DNA of 64,000 bases from an uncultured Roseobacter sp. (GTDB lineage Bacteria > Pseudomonadota > Alphaproteobacteria > Rhodobacterales > Rhodobacteraceae). Positions 1 to 9,730 of the stretch are shown here, one piece after another. The position numbers were made by a program, and so were the translations under genes. The notes beneath the pieces were generated by a model that saw nothing but the letters and a program-made list of their open reading frames with translations, did not search any database and was not told the origin of the DNA. Location of the stretch: assembly GCF_947499265.1 (NCBI RefSeq), contig NZ_CANMNK010000004.1:496001-560000 (forward strand). Reading direction: 5' to 3'. Position 1 is the first letter of the stretch, and every line of letters starts with the position of its first letter.

Positions 1-218
1 AGACCGAACAGGAAATCAAAGAAGCCTTGATGCAGGCAGGGCGCGGGCGCACCGTGCTGACCATCGCCCACCGTCTGTCGACCATTGCAGAAGCCGACAG
101 GATCATTGTGCTGGAACAGGGTGAAGTTGTCGAACAGGGGACGCATGAAGATCTGCTGGCGCAAGAGGGCCGCTATGCGCAGCTCTGGCATCGCCAGCAA
201 TCGGACGAAGCGGCTTAG
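1..218 (+). CDS. ABC exporter ATP-binding domain, C-terminal fragment (ATM1/MsbA type)
   Basis: Only the last ~71 residues are in the window; the reading frame is open from base 3 and the gene begins upstream. The fragment holds the H-loop (TIAHRLSTI), then the typical tail of a fused permease-ATPase exporter (ADRIIVLEQGEVVEQGTHEDLL) and a short charged C-terminus. Exporters of this type are homodimers in the inner membrane that move a substrate outward using ATP. The ending RYAQLWHRQQ is closest to what I know of ATM1-like exporters, but the substrate cannot be told from this piece. Family call is firm; subfamily is inference. Confidence 0.85.
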   Translation, partial: TEQEIKEALMQAGRGRTVLTIAHRLSTIAEADRIIVLEQGEVVEQGTHEDLLAQEGRYAQLWHRQQSDEAA

Positions 219-278
219 CCTTTGAAATCTGAAGCCGCGCTCGCGGATCGTCCGCCGCGCGGCCTCAGGGATGGATGA

Positions 279-737
279 TTATTCAGCCGCGGTGGCTTTG
301 GACGTCAGCTTGTTGAGCGCGCCTGTCATGGTCTGCAGGAAGGGCGCCTCGGCATCAATGCCATGCGCTTCGGCCATGGCAGCAGGGGCGTGATAGACCA
401 CCACCGTTTCACCCGCTTCGTTTTCATAGGCCAGCACTCTGAGCGGCAGGTCCAGACCGGAGGTCTGTGCGGCCTGCATGGCCGGGGTTCCGATCTTGGG
501 GTTGCCGAAAATCAAGAGCTGCGTGGGGCGCAATTCGGCGTCGACCTTGGCAGCACCTGCGGCATGATCCACACGTGCGAACACCATGGCACCGGCCCCT
601 TCGACGGCTTGTTCCAACCGGTCAATGGTGTCGGATACCGAATGGGGGCTAGTGATCTTGATCATGTCGTCTGCCAGTGCTGATGTGGTGAAAAGGGCCG
701 TGCCGAGGGCAAGGCTGAGAGTTAGGGACCGTATCAT
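279..737 (-). CDS. DUF302 family periplasmic protein
   Basis: A 152-residue protein with a clear Sec signal peptide (MIRSLTLSLALGTALFTTSALA, cleavage after ALA). The mature part matches the DUF302 pattern: an N-terminal SVSDTIDRLEQAVEGAGAMVFARVDH segment, a central LLIFGNPKIGTPAM, then DLPLRVLAYENEAGETVVVYH. DUF302 proteins are small periplasmic or membrane-associated proteins of unknown biochemical role, often annotated near redox or metal functions. It stands alone between the ABC exporter end and the RND pump on the opposite strand to the exporter. The family is convincing; the function is unknown. Confidence 0.8.
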   Translation of the reverse strand: MIRSLTLSLALGTALFTTSALADDMIKITSPHSVSDTIDRLEQAVEGAGAMVFARVDHAAGAAKVDAELRPTQLLIFGNPKIGTPAMQAAQTSGLDLPLRVLAYENEAGETVVVYHAPAAMAEAHGIDAEAPFLQTMTGALNKLTSKATAAE

Positions 738-816
738 GGTGCGCTCCTGCTGCGATTAATGCGACGACCCTAGCAAACTGGTTTCGGGAGTCCCATCACA
801 AGCCTGTGTCCGCATG

Positions 817-3800
817 TCACTCGGCAGCTTTGAGCGCGCTCTCGACGTTTGGCTGGTCTGCGGTGGCGGGCAGGTCTTCCCACAGGATCTCGCCGGACAC
901 AATGCGGTGTGCGTCCTTTTGCAAGGCCCAGTCGCGCGCGGCGCGCGAGGCGCGTCCCATCGACATCTTGGCCAGCAGCGTCGCGATCCAGTGCACATAG
1001 GTGGAGGCCCAGACCCGGATGGCCAGCATCGATGGCGTCACCATCAGCGTCAGCACAGTGGCGATGCCCAGACCAAAGACCACCGCGGTGGCCAGCTGTT
1101 TCCACCAGAGGGCCGTGGGGCTGTTGAAGGTATAGCCACCCTCGGCAAAGTTCAGGCTGAGGCCAATCATCATGGGCGCCAACCCGGCCATGGTGGTAAT
1201 CGTGGTCAGCAGGACGGGCCGGATACGCGCCTGCGCGGTGCGGATGATCGCCTCGATCCGCGGCATGTACTGGCTATATTCCTGATAGGTGTCGATCAGG
1301 ATGATATTGTTGTTCACCACAATGCCGGCGAGCGCGACGATCCCCGTGCCGGTCATGATGATCGAGAAGGTCTGATCCATTACCAGCATCCCGATCAGCA
1401 CACCGGTGGTGGATAGCACCACCGCCAGCAGTACCAGAATGGCATTGTAGAAGCTGTTGAACTGCGCCAGCAGGATGATGAACATCAGGCCCAGAGCAGC
1501 GGCAAAGGCCGATGACAGGAAGGCTTGGCTCTCTTCTTGCTCTTCCTGATCGCCGGTCCATTCAAATTCGATACCCGCGGGCAAGGGGTTGGTGTCCAGC
1601 CATTCTGTCAGGACGCCAATGCGTTCGTTGGAATTGACCGGGATCAGGCGCAGCGCCCCCGCAGTGACACCCGCCTGCAGGTCCCGCGTGCCATCATCCA
1701 TCCGGTTGGTGATCTTGTAAGCGGTCTGATCCGCCGTGATCAGATCGGCATCCGCCCCAGCGGGACGCAACATCGCGAGCGTCTCCTGAACATCCACACC
1801 CTCTTCGCGGCGGGTCTCGACCACTTTCATCAGGCCCGGGGCCACGTCGGCCTTCACGTCGAAATAACGTTTCTGGTTGACGCGGTTGATCTCCGCCAGT
1901 TTTGGCACAGGCGTACGGGTGATGAAATTCGACAGCGGGATCAGCCCGTCTGCGGTCCGCACTTTCAACGTGTCCAGTGTTGAGAGCACGCGGTCGCTTT
2001 CCGGCAGGCGCACGCGGATGTCGATTTCCTCGTCCGAGGTATCCACCCGCATCGTGTCCAGCATCAGACCACGGGTGACGAGTTGCACCATCGCGCCAAC
2101 GGTCGCCACATCGGCGCCATAGCGCCCGGCTTTTTCAACATCGACGTCGATCTGCCAGTCGATGCCGGGCAGGGGGCGTGTATCTTCGATGAGCGTGAGG
2201 CCCGGGGTCCGGTTGAATTCGGCACGTGCGGTTGCTGCGGCTTCGGTGAGGTCGACAAAGCTGTCGCCCTTGAGGCGCAGGTGCACGGGTTTGCCGGAGG
2301 CCGGGCCGTCGGCTACCTCCAGCACCTCGATATTGACGCCCGGCAAGGCGGTCAGCTGTTCCGTCAGTTCAGCAATGACGATGTTGCCATCAAGCTCCGG
2401 CCTGTCTGCGCGGTCCTCCCAGGGGATCGTCTCGAATTGAACCTGACCGATTAGGTCCTTGGGCCGCGACCCGCCGGAGGTATCGGTGTTTAGTCCGCCT
2501 TCACCGGCGAAAGAAAAGGCGTTGCTGATGCCCGGATGCGCCAGCACGATGTCCTCGGCTTGCCGGACCAGTACGTCCTTCTCCTCCAGAGAAAGATTGC
2601 CGCGGGCCAGTACGTAGACGATCCCCTGTTCGGGTTCGGATTCAACGAAGAATTCAACACCGTTGTTGTTGTTGGAAAAGAACATCAGGATGCTACCGAC
2701 AAAGATGAAGACGGTACCAGCCACCACCAATGGCATGACCGGATTGCCCGCAATTGCCGCGATCACATGGCCAAATCCGGAGCGCTGGTAACCCGCATTG
2801 ATCTTGTCGGGCTCTGGGCGAAAGAACCTGCTGACCAGCCAGCGGCCAAACCGGCCAAGGCGTGTGAGCAGCGCGAAGGTCGACACCAGCGCCAACATGA
2901 AGCCGCCCAGAGCAACAAAGAGGCAGGCGGTCGCCGCGAGAACAAGGAGGAAGACAATGAGCAGCGTCGGGATCACCGAGGAGAGGATTTCGAGGCTGTT
3001 CATCGCCGCGAATTGCGCCTCGATCACCCCGAAAATCGGACCCATCAGGCCTGAGATGGCCATCATCACAACGGCAATCGGGAAGAGTGCCAGATGCAGG
3101 TACCAGCGCAGCCCGGCAATCGCCGTCATATAGTCAGACATCCAGCGTTCCAGGCGGCCCGTGACCCCGCCCATCACGGGCAGGTAGATCAGCGCCACCA
3201 CCAGCGAGGCCGATAGGACGAAGATCAGGGTGACCGGCAGCATGCCCATGAATTCTCCCGGCACACCGGGCCAGAAGAGCATCGGCAGAAACGCGCAGAG
3301 CGTCGTCGCGGTGGAGGAGATGATCGGCCAGAACATGCGTTTGGCGGCATCCACATAGGCCTGCATCGGGCCCACGCCCTCCTGCTGGCGTTTATCGGCG
3401 TATTCCACCACAACGATGGCGCCATCGACCAGCATCCCCACCGCGAGGATCAGACCGAACATGACGATGTTGGAGACGGAGATGCCCATCAGGGCAAGAA
3501 AGGCAAAGCAGAGCAGGAAGGACGTCGGGATCGCAAAACCGACCAGCAACGCGGCGCGAATGCCCAGGGCGGCCAGCACCACGATCATCACCAGCGCAAT
3601 CGCAGTGAAGACCGAACCCAGAAGCTGCTGCACCATGCCGTTGACGATGCGGGACTGGTCGTTGGAGGTGCCGACCTCAACCGCGGCCTGCAACCCTTCG
3701 GGCCAGGTCTGCGACTTGGCGTCTACCAGTTCCTTCACGATGGCGGCGGTGTCGATCAGGTTGAACCCCTTGCGCTTCACCACCTGCAGGGCCACCGAGT

Positions 3801-4629
3801 TTTCACCGTTAAAGCGCGCAGTCCCGGTGCGGTCCTCGAAGGTCGGGTTGATTTCCGCCAGATCGCCGAGGGTGACGACGCGGTCGCCGTTTGTCTTGAC
3901 CGGCAGGTCGTAGACATCGCGCGGCTCGTCGAAGGACGACGGGATTTTCACCGCGAATGAGCCCTGCGCGGTGTCAACCTCGCCCGCCGCGATCAACTGG
4001 TTGTTGTTGCGTACCGTATCGATCAATTCGCCCGCGGTGACGTTATAGGCCTCCAGACGCAGCGGATCGATCAGCACTTCGAGCATCTCATCCCGACTGC
4101 CGGCGATCCCGGCCTCCAGCACCGCATCCATCGATTCCAGATCGTCCTGCAGATCCTTGGCCACGCGGATCATCGTACGCTCCGGCACCGGACCGGTGAG
4201 GTTCACGATGATGATCGGGAATTCGGAGAAGTTGATCTCGTTTATGGTATATTGCTCGGCGCCATCGGGGAAATCGGCTTCTGCCTTGCCCATGGCATCG
4301 CGCACATCCGCCAGAACCTTGGTTTTGTCCCAGCCGAACTCGAACTCCAGTGCCACGCCTGCATAGTTTTCCGCGGCCGTGGACGACATGTCTTTCAGCC
4401 CGTCCAGATCGACCAGCTCGGTCTCCATCGGCTTGACCAGCAGCGTTTCGCTGTCGGCAGCAGAGATGCCGGGGAAGGGGACAGAGACAAAGAGAGCAGG
4501 GATCTCGATGTCCGGTTCGCCCTCTTTCGGCAGCGTGGAATAGGCATAGGCGCCGACGACAAGCGACAGCAGGATAAAGGCCAGCACCATCCGCGCGCGG
4601 CTGGCGGCCCAATCGACGATGCCGGTCAT
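817..4629 (-). CDS. RND efflux transporter, inner-membrane pump (AcrB/HAE family)
   Basis: A 1270-residue RND pump. TM1 lies at about residues 12-30, followed by a porter domain, a first TM block with GMLVDGAIVVVEYADKR (the TM4 acidic relay region), a second porter domain and a second TM block with GIVVNNNIILIDTY. It would work as a trimer exporting small molecules with proton influx, using the adaptor encoded just upstream (4-bp overlap). It is some 200 residues longer than AcrB. The extra length includes residues ~500-640, between the two halves, where several additional hydrophobic stretches occur, and a long charged C-terminal tail. No outer-membrane channel gene is adjacent. Substrate is unknown. 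Confidence 0.93.
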   Translation of the reverse strand: MTGIVDWAASRARMVLAFILLSLVVGAYAYSTLPKEGEPDIEIPALFVSVPFPGISAADSETLLVKPMETELVDLDGLKDMSSTAAENYAGVALEFEFGWDKTKVLADVRDAMGKAEADFPDGAEQYTINEINFSEFPIIIVNLTGPVPERTMIRVAKDLQDDLESMDAVLEAGIAGSRDEMLEVLIDPLRLEAYNVTAGELIDTVRNNNQLIAAGEVDTAQGSFAVKIPSSFDEPRDVYDLPVKTNGDRVVTLGDLAEINPTFEDRTGTARFNGENSVALQVVKRKGFNLIDTAAIVKELVDAKSQTWPEGLQAAVEVGTSNDQSRIVNGMVQQLLGSVFTAIALVMIVVLAALGIRAALLVGFAIPTSFLLCFAFLALMGISVSNIVMFGLILAVGMLVDGAIVVVEYADKRQQEGVGPMQAYVDAAKRMFWPIISSTATTLCAFLPMLFWPGVPGEFMGMLPVTLIFVLSASLVVALIYLPVMGGVTGRLERWMSDYMTAIAGLRWYLHLALFPIAVVMMAISGLMGPIFGVIEAQFAAMNSLEILSSVIPTLLIVFLLVLAATACLFVALGGFMLALVSTFALLTRLGRFGRWLVSRFFRPEPDKINAGYQRSGFGHVIAAIAGNPVMPLVVAGTVFIFVGSILMFFSNNNNGVEFFVESEPEQGIVYVLARGNLSLEEKDVLVRQAEDIVLAHPGISNAFSFAGEGGLNTDTSGGSRPKDLIGQVQFETIPWEDRADRPELDGNIVIAELTEQLTALPGVNIEVLEVADGPASGKPVHLRLKGDSFVDLTEAAATARAEFNRTPGLTLIEDTRPLPGIDWQIDVDVEKAGRYGADVATVGAMVQLVTRGLMLDTMRVDTSDEEIDIRVRLPESDRVLSTLDTLKVRTADGLIPLSNFITRTPVPKLAEINRVNQKRYFDVKADVAPGLMKVVETRREEGVDVQETLAMLRPAGADADLITADQTAYKITNRMDDGTRDLQAGVTAGALRLIPVNSNERIGVLTEWLDTNPLPAGIEFEWTGDQEEQEESQAFLSSAFAAALGLMFIILLAQFNSFYNAILVLLAVVLSTTGVLIGMLVMDQTFSIIMTGTGIVALAGIVVNNNIILIDTYQEYSQYMPRIEAIIRTAQARIRPVLLTTITTMAGLAPMMIGLSLNFAEGGYTFNSPTALWWKQLATAVVFGLGIATVLTLMVTPSMLAIRVWASTYVHWIATLLAKMSMGRASRAARDWALQKDAHRIVSGEILWEDLPATADQPNVESALKAAE

Positions 4630-5894
4630 TGGCTCAGCTCCCGGTAGGTGGGCGCGACCTGCACCCCGGCAATCACAAATTCCTGACCCAGCACGATGAC
4701 ATCAGCGGTGTCCTTGAGCCCGGTCAGCCAGACGCCTTCGGTTGTGTCGCGCATCAGCGCGACGGGGTGAAATTCGACGATGGCGCCATCGTCGATGGTG
4801 CGCACACCCAATGTGCCGTCGTCATTCAGCGTAAGGGCGGACTGCGGTAACAGATGCGCGGTGGCCCCCTCTGCGGAGATCATGATTTCAGCGGTCTGCC
4901 CGTCGCGGATTTTGTTGTCGCCGTTTGGCACCGCGATCTCCACGCGGAAGGTGCGCGTCATTTCGTCAGCGGAGCTGGACAGGAAGGTCACCTGGCCGCG
5001 GACTTCATTGCTGCGTGCTTCCGGCCCGCCGGTCAGAGCGCCGCTGCCGGATACAAGGCGCGCCGATGCCGTAGCGCCCAGCGTGACGCGCGCCACTTCG
5101 GTTTCAGGCACAAAACCGACCAGTTTGATCGGGTCCAGCTGAATGATTGTGGCGCAGAGCGAACCGGACTGAAGCAAGGTCCCCAACTCCGCCGTGTCGC
5201 TTTCCAGCAAGCCGCCAAAGGGCGCGGTGAGGGTCAGCCGTTCAATCTCTTTCTCGGCCAGGGCAACACTGGCCTGCGCGCTTTGAATGCCGGATTGCGC
5301 TGCCTGAAGCCCCGCGCGCGCGCTTTGCACACCGGCCTCTGCGGTTGCAACGGCGGCTTGCGAATTGGCCACGCGGGTGGTGGAGGCAAAGCCGCCTTCG
5401 CTGAGCTTTGTCGAGGCGTTCTGATTGATCAAAGCCTCATCCAACTGGGCAAGCGCCTCATCCAGCCGCGCCTGTGATTCCGGCACGCGGGAGCGCGCCT
5501 CGCTCAGTTCGGCCCGGGCCTGCGCCAATGCGGTGCCCCGGGTGCCTTCATCCAAGCGGCAGAGCATCTGGCCCGCCTCAACACGCGTGCCTTTGCGCAG
5601 CGGTTCTGAAACGACGGTTGCGGCGGTTTCCGCGCGGACTTCAACGGTGCGCGCGGCTTCGGTCTGTCCGCGCAGGACAACCGCCGTGTCGATCTGCCGC
5701 GCAACGGATCGCTGCACCACGACCTTCACCAGCGACGCACCTGCCGCCTCCGCGTCGGTCTGCTCTTCTGATTCTGTCGCTTCTTCTGCGGCGGGATCAC
5801 CACCAAACAGTGCGAAAAGCCGTGGTCGATCCAAAATGAACATTGCCAAAGCTGCTGATACCACGAGGGCAGCAAGGATTGAAAAAAGTCGCAT
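4626..5894 (-). CDS. RND efflux periplasmic adaptor (HlyD/MFP family)
   Basis: A 422-residue membrane-fusion protein. The start at 5894 (MRLFSILAAL) is preferred over the longer frame because GAGG lies about 9 bases upstream and the protein then opens with a single N-terminal membrane anchor. Order: anchor, acidic linker, barrel-sandwich half (RAETAATVVSEPLRKGTRVEAGQMLCRLD), a long alanine-rich helical hairpin of about 100 residues, the second lipoyl half (TLTAPFGGLLESDTAELGTLLQSG), then beta-barrel and membrane-proximal domains. It bridges the inner-membrane pump to an outer-membrane channel. Its stop overlaps the pump start by 4 bp, so the two are translationally coupled. Confidence 0.92.
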   Translation of the reverse strand: MRLFSILAALVVSAALAMFILDRPRLFALFGGDPAAEEATESEEQTDAEAAGASLVKVVVQRSVARQIDTAVVLRGQTEAARTVEVRAETAATVVSEPLRKGTRVEAGQMLCRLDEGTRGTALAQARAELSEARSRVPESQARLDEALAQLDEALINQNASTKLSEGGFASTTRVANSQAAVATAEAGVQSARAGLQAAQSGIQSAQASVALAEKEIERLTLTAPFGGLLESDTAELGTLLQSGSLCATIIQLDPIKLVGFVPETEVARVTLGATASARLVSGSGALTGGPEARSNEVRGQVTFLSSSADEMTRTFRVEIAVPNGDNKIRDGQTAEIMISAEGATAHLLPQSALTLNDDGTLGVRTIDDGAIVEFHPVALMRDTTEGVWLTGLKDTADVIVLGQEFVIAGVQVAPTYRELSQ

Positions 5895-5981
5895 GTCGTT
5901 TGCCTCGCACTGGACTGTCAACGCCACCCACGGTCGAAACTTGCCGTCATATGGCGCACGCTCTGTAGGACAGATACGCTA

Positions 5982-5993
5982 AACTGACCAGTT
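5982..5993. promoter_or_regulatory. candidate repressor dyad in the RND/yfgM divergent intergenic region
   Basis: The 217-bp gap between the divergently transcribed RND adaptor and yfgM-like genes holds a perfect 12-bp inverted repeat, AACTG-AC-CAGTT. TetR-type repressors of efflux pumps bind dyads of this general size and placement, but no tetR gene is visible nearby. The symmetry is what the sequence shows; the role is inference. Confidence 0.3.
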
Positions 5994-6111
5994 CAGATTA
6001 GAGATTTCTTTGTCCGGGTGCAATGCTCTGCTGGCGCGCGGCCCAACGCGGGTCTTGGCTTGCTGGAATGGGCAGGTTAAGAGGGGCGCAAATGCAAATA
6101 AGCAGGTCCCC

Positions 6112-6789
6112 ATGAGCGACACCGACAGTTTCATCGATGAAGTCACCGAAGAGGTCCGCCGCGACAGGCTTTATGGCATGTTGCGCAAATATGGCTGGAT
6201 CGGTGGTCTGGTGGTTTTGCTGATCGTGGGCGGCGCTGCCTGGTCGGAATACCAAAAGGCGCAGGCGCGTGCACAGGCCGAAGCGCTCGGCGATGGCATG
6301 CTGGCCGCCCTGACCGAAGAAACCCCCGACGCGCGGGTCTCCGCGCTGGAAGAGCTTTCGGCTGAAAACCCCACCGCAGGCGCGCTGGTGGCGATGCTGG
6401 CCGCCTCCGAGGCGCAACAGGGCGACAATCTGGCCACGGCGGTTGCCGAGCTCGATGCCATCGCGGTGAACGGGGATGTGCCGGTGATCTACCGTCAGAT
6501 TGCGAGCTTCAAGGCATTGACGCTGCAGGCCGAGACGCTGGATGCGGCGACGCGTCGGCAGGGGTTTGAGGCGCTGGCGACCGCAGGATCGCCATTGCGC
6601 CTGCTGGCCAGCGAGCAACTGGCCCTGATCGATGTGGCCGAAGGCGAAACCGAGGCGGCCATTGAGCGGTATCAAAACATTCTGCAGGACGCTGCTGTGA
6701 CCTCGGACTTGCAACAACGCGCCTTACAGGTGATTGTGGCGCTGGGAGGCACCCCGGATCTGGAAAACGTGCCCACAACGGGAAACTAA
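6112..6789 (+). CDS. YfgM-like TPR-fold membrane protein (SecYEG ancillary subunit family)
   Basis: A 225-residue protein. The start at 6112 (MSDTDSFIDEVTEEV) was chosen because family members begin with this acidic segment; the longer frame adds an unrelated leader. It has a cytoplasmic N-terminus, one membrane span at about residues 27-45 (WIGGLVVLLIVGGAAW), then a helical, alanine-rich periplasmic domain of TPR type. In other proteobacteria YfgM associates with the Sec translocon and periplasmic chaperones and sits directly upstream of bamB and der, exactly as here. Family call is by architecture and conserved gene order. Confidence 0.82.
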   Translation: MSDTDSFIDEVTEEVRRDRLYGMLRKYGWIGGLVVLLIVGGAAWSEYQKAQARAQAEALGDGMLAALTEETPDARVSALEELSAENPTAGALVAMLAASEAQQGDNLATAVAELDAIAVNGDVPVIYRQIASFKALTLQAETLDAATRRQGFEALATAGSPLRLLASEQLALIDVAEGETEAAIERYQNILQDAAVTSDLQQRALQVIVALGGTPDLENVPTTGN

Positions 6790-6847
6790 CCCGCGGGGCA
6801 ATGTGGTTTTGAGGTTTGGGCGGTACAAAGGGCGAAGCGAGCAGGGC

Positions 6848-8197
6848 ATGATGCAAATTCACAAAAGACCTGTGCGGGGGATATTCCCCTTCGCTGCAGT
6901 GATCGCGGCGCTGCTGGTATCGGCGTGTTCGGAACCTGACATCATTCTGCCCGGCAAGCGGGAGAGCGTACAATCCATCCTGCAGGGCGAAGAAGCATTG
7001 CCCGCCGCGGTGGCGTCCACCGACGAGGCGCGCCCGATTTCCCTGCCTGCACAGCAATCGAATGCCGATTGGACGCAAAGCATGGGCTCGCCCGCGACAC
7101 GGGTCAGCCACGCGGCGTTCGGCACTGCGACCCAGCAAATCTGGTCGGCCAATATCGGCGATGGTGACAGCCGTCGCCAGCGGATCACGGCAGATCCGGT
7201 TGTCGCAGGCGGCGTGGTCTACACGCTCGATTCCGATGCTTTGGTCACGGCGACCTCGACGGCGGGTCAGCGTGTCTGGCAACAGGATGTGAGACCGCCG
7301 CGCGACGGATCCGGTACCGCCACGGGGGGCGGGTTGGCCTTTGCAAACGGGACGCTTTTTGTCTCGCTGGGATACGGGTCTTTGGTGGCACTTGATGCGG
7401 CCACGGGCGCCGAAAAATGGCGCCAGCGTCTTGAAGGGACCGGTTCCGGCAGCCCAACGGTCTTTGGCGATCTTGTCTATCTCACCTCCGGGGACGACAC
7501 GGGTTGGGCGTTGCGCGCAGAAGACGGGCGGATCGAATGGCAGCTGTCGGCCTCTGAAGATATCAACAATGTCCTGGGCGCGCCTGCGCCTGCTGTGGCC
7601 GATGATCTGGCGGTTTTTGCTTTTGGATCAGGTGAGATTCAGGCGGTCTTTAGACGCGGTGGCCTGCGGCGCTGGGATGCCTCGGCTCTGGGTAAACGCG
7701 CCGCCCGCGCCCTGGGGGCCGTTGGCGATGTGACCGGCGCGCCGGTGATTTCCGGCAGCACCGTCTATATTGGTAACCAGGCCGGGCGCATCGTGGCGCT
7801 GAATTTCCAATCCGGCGCTCGGTTGTGGACGGCGCGCGAGGGCACCGTTGGGCCGGTTCTACCCGTCGGTGACAGCGTCTTTGCCATGTCTGAACTGGGG
7901 GAGTTGCTGCGGTTGAGCGCATCTGACGGCGCGCGGATCTGGGGCACACAGCTGCCGAATTTCGTGAAAGACCGCCCGCGTCGGCGCTCCGAAGTCTTTG
8001 CGCATCACGGGCCGATCCTGGCGGGCGGGCGTCTCTATATCGCCTCCAACGATGGGCTGCTGCGCAGCTTTGATCCGGCCTCCGGCGCGCTTCTGGGCAC
8101 GGTGGAAATCCCCGGTGGGGCGACCACAGCGCCGGTCGTGGCCGGTGGCGTGCTTTACGTTGTCTCCACGAAAGGGCAATTGCACGCTTTCCGTTGA
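6848..8197 (+). CDS. bamB: outer-membrane protein assembly factor BamB (PQQ-like beta-propeller lipoprotein)
   Basis: A 449-residue lipoprotein. It has a signal peptide ending in the lipobox LLVSAC and then repeated blades of a beta-propeller: VYTLDSDALVTATSTAGQRVW, LVALDAATGAEKWRQRL, IVALNFQSGARLWTA and LLRSFDPASGALLGT. Each blade has the W/G pattern of PQQ-like repeats. BamB is the scaffold subunit of the BAM complex that inserts beta-barrel proteins in the outer membrane. The start at 6848 (MMQIHKR) gives a normal lipoprotein signal; the next codon, 6851, is also ATG. It lies between the yfgM-like gene and der, the standard order. Confidence 0.92.
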   Translation: MMQIHKRPVRGIFPFAAVIAALLVSACSEPDIILPGKRESVQSILQGEEALPAAVASTDEARPISLPAQQSNADWTQSMGSPATRVSHAAFGTATQQIWSANIGDGDSRRQRITADPVVAGGVVYTLDSDALVTATSTAGQRVWQQDVRPPRDGSGTATGGGLAFANGTLFVSLGYGSLVALDAATGAEKWRQRLEGTGSGSPTVFGDLVYLTSGDDTGWALRAEDGRIEWQLSASEDINNVLGAPAPAVADDLAVFAFGSGEIQAVFRRGGLRRWDASALGKRAARALGAVGDVTGAPVISGSTVYIGNQAGRIVALNFQSGARLWTAREGTVGPVLPVGDSVFAMSELGELLRLSASDGARIWGTQLPNFVKDRPRRRSEVFAHHGPILAGGRLYIASNDGLLRSFDPASGALLGTVEIPGGATTAPVVAGGVLYVVSTKGQLHAFR

Positions 8198-8248
8198 CGC
8201 CCATGTAGGGTAAAGCGCGCCTTTAATCCGGATGTCGGAGCCTGTGAC

Positions 8249-9727
8249 ATGTCCTTTACACTTGCCATTGTGGGGCGCCCGAATGTGGGAAAATCCACGC
8301 TGTTCAACCGGTTGGTGGGCAAACGTCTGGCGCTGGTCGACGATCAGCCGGGGGTGACGCGTGATTTGCGCGAAGGGGCGGCGCGTCTGGCGGATCTGCG
8401 GTTCACCGTGATCGATACCGCAGGTCTCGAAGAGGTCACCGACGACAGCCTGCAGGGCCGGATGCGGCGTCTGACCGAACGCGCCGTGGATATGGCTGAC
8501 ATTTGCCTTTTCATGATCGACGCGCGTGTTGGCATTACACCGTCCGATCTGGTCTTTGCCGACATCCTGCGTAAACGCGCCGCCCATGTAATTTTGGCCG
8601 CCAACAAGGCCGAAGGATCGGCGGCGGATGCGGGCGTGATTGAGGCCTATTCGCTGGGGCTGGGCGAACCCATCCGGCTCTCCGCCGAGCATGGCGAAGG
8701 GCTGAACGACCTCTACACACATCTGATGCCGCTGGCTGACCAGTTTGCAGAACGGGCCGCCGAAGATGCGCCGGAGACGGATGTAACGCTGGATGAGGAT
8801 GACGGCGACATGGACGCCGCAATCTCCATGCCGACAAAGGCCAAACCTTTGCAGGTGGCCGTTGTGGGGCGCCCGAACGCGGGTAAATCCACGCTGATCA
8901 ACCAGATCCTTGGCGAAGACCGCCTTTTGACCGGACCGGAGGCGGGGATCACCCGTGATGCGATCTCCCTGCGCACCGAATGGGCGGGGCCTGATGGCGA
9001 TCCGGTTCCAATGCGGATTTTCGACACGGCGGGCATGCGCAAGAAGGCCAAGGTTCAGGAGAAGCTGGAGAAGCTTTCCGTTGGCGACGGGCTGCGTGCG
9101 GTGAAGTTTGCCGAAGTGGTGGTTGTGCTGCTGGATGCGGCGATCCCCTTTGAACAGCAGGACCTGCGCATCGCCGATCTGGCGGAGCGAGAAGGTCGCG
9201 CGGTGGTGGTCGCGGTGAACAAATGGGACATTGAAGAGGACCGTCAGGGCAAGCTCAAGGAGCTGAAAGAAAGCTTCGAGCGCTTGCTGCCGCAATTGCG
9301 GGGCGCGCCGCTGATCACGGTTTCTGCGAAAACCGGGCGCGGGCTGGACCGTTTGCAGGCTGCGATCATGCGCGCCTATGATGTCTGGAACCGGCGCGTG
9401 CCCACAGCCCACCTGAACCGCTGGCTTGCCGGTATGGTTGAGGCACATCCGCCCCCCGCACCACAGGGCAAACGGATCAAGCTGCGCTATATGACCCAGG
9501 CCAAGACCCGACCGCCGGGGTTTGTGGTCATGTGTTCGCACCCTGATAAAGTGCCTGAGAGCTACAGCCGCTATCTAGTCAATGGGTTGCGACTGGATTT
9601 TGACATGCCGGGCGCGCCGATCCGGCTGTGGATGCGCGGTCAGAACGAGGCCAACCCCTACAAGGGGCGCAAGAAGGCCGCACCGTCCAAGCTGCGCAAG
9701 CATACCGATGGGCGGCGCAGGGACTGA
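8249..9727 (+). CDS. der: ribosome-biogenesis GTPase Der (EngA)
   Basis: A 492-residue tandem GTPase. The first G domain opens with GRPNVGKST (residues ~8-16), with DTAGLEE as G3 and NKAE as G4. The second carries [17 protein letters not shown] and NKWD. A C-terminal KH-like domain follows ([22 protein letters not shown]). The double G domain is unique to Der, which is needed for maturation of the 50S subunit. Length is slightly above the usual 460-490 because of an acidic linker between the two G domains (about residues 170-190). It is convergent with the next gene, with only 3 bp between stops. Confidence 0.97.
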   Translation: MSFTLAIVGRPNVGKSTLFNRLVGKRLALVDDQPGVTRDLREGAARLADLRFTVIDTAGLEEVTDDSLQGRMRRLTERAVDMADICLFMIDARVGITPSDLVFADILRKRAAHVILAANKAEGSAADAGVIEAYSLGLGEPIRLSAEHGEGLNDLYTHLMPLADQFAERAAEDAPETDVTLDEDDGDMDAAISMPTKAKPLQVAVVGRPNAGKSTLINQILGEDRLLTGPEAGITRDAISLRTEWAGPDGDPVPMRIFDTAGMRKKAKVQEKLEKLSVGDGLRAVKFAEVVVVLLDAAIPFEQQDLRIADLAEREGRAVVVAVNKWDIEEDRQGKLKELKESFERLLPQLRGAPLITVSAKTGRGLDRLQAAIMRAYDVWNRRVPTAHLNRWLAGMVEAHPPPAPQGKRIKLRYMTQAKTRPPGFVVMCSHPDKVPESYSRYLVNGLRLDFDMPGAPIRLWMRGQNEANPYKGRKKAAPSKLRKHTDGRRRD

Positions 9728-9730
9728 TTT

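Noticed and set aside
7859-9541. A 560-codon open frame antisense to bamB and der
   Set aside because: It is a shadow of high-GC coding DNA: the + strand encodes two well-recognised proteins across the same stretch and the antisense product has no family features or ribosome site.
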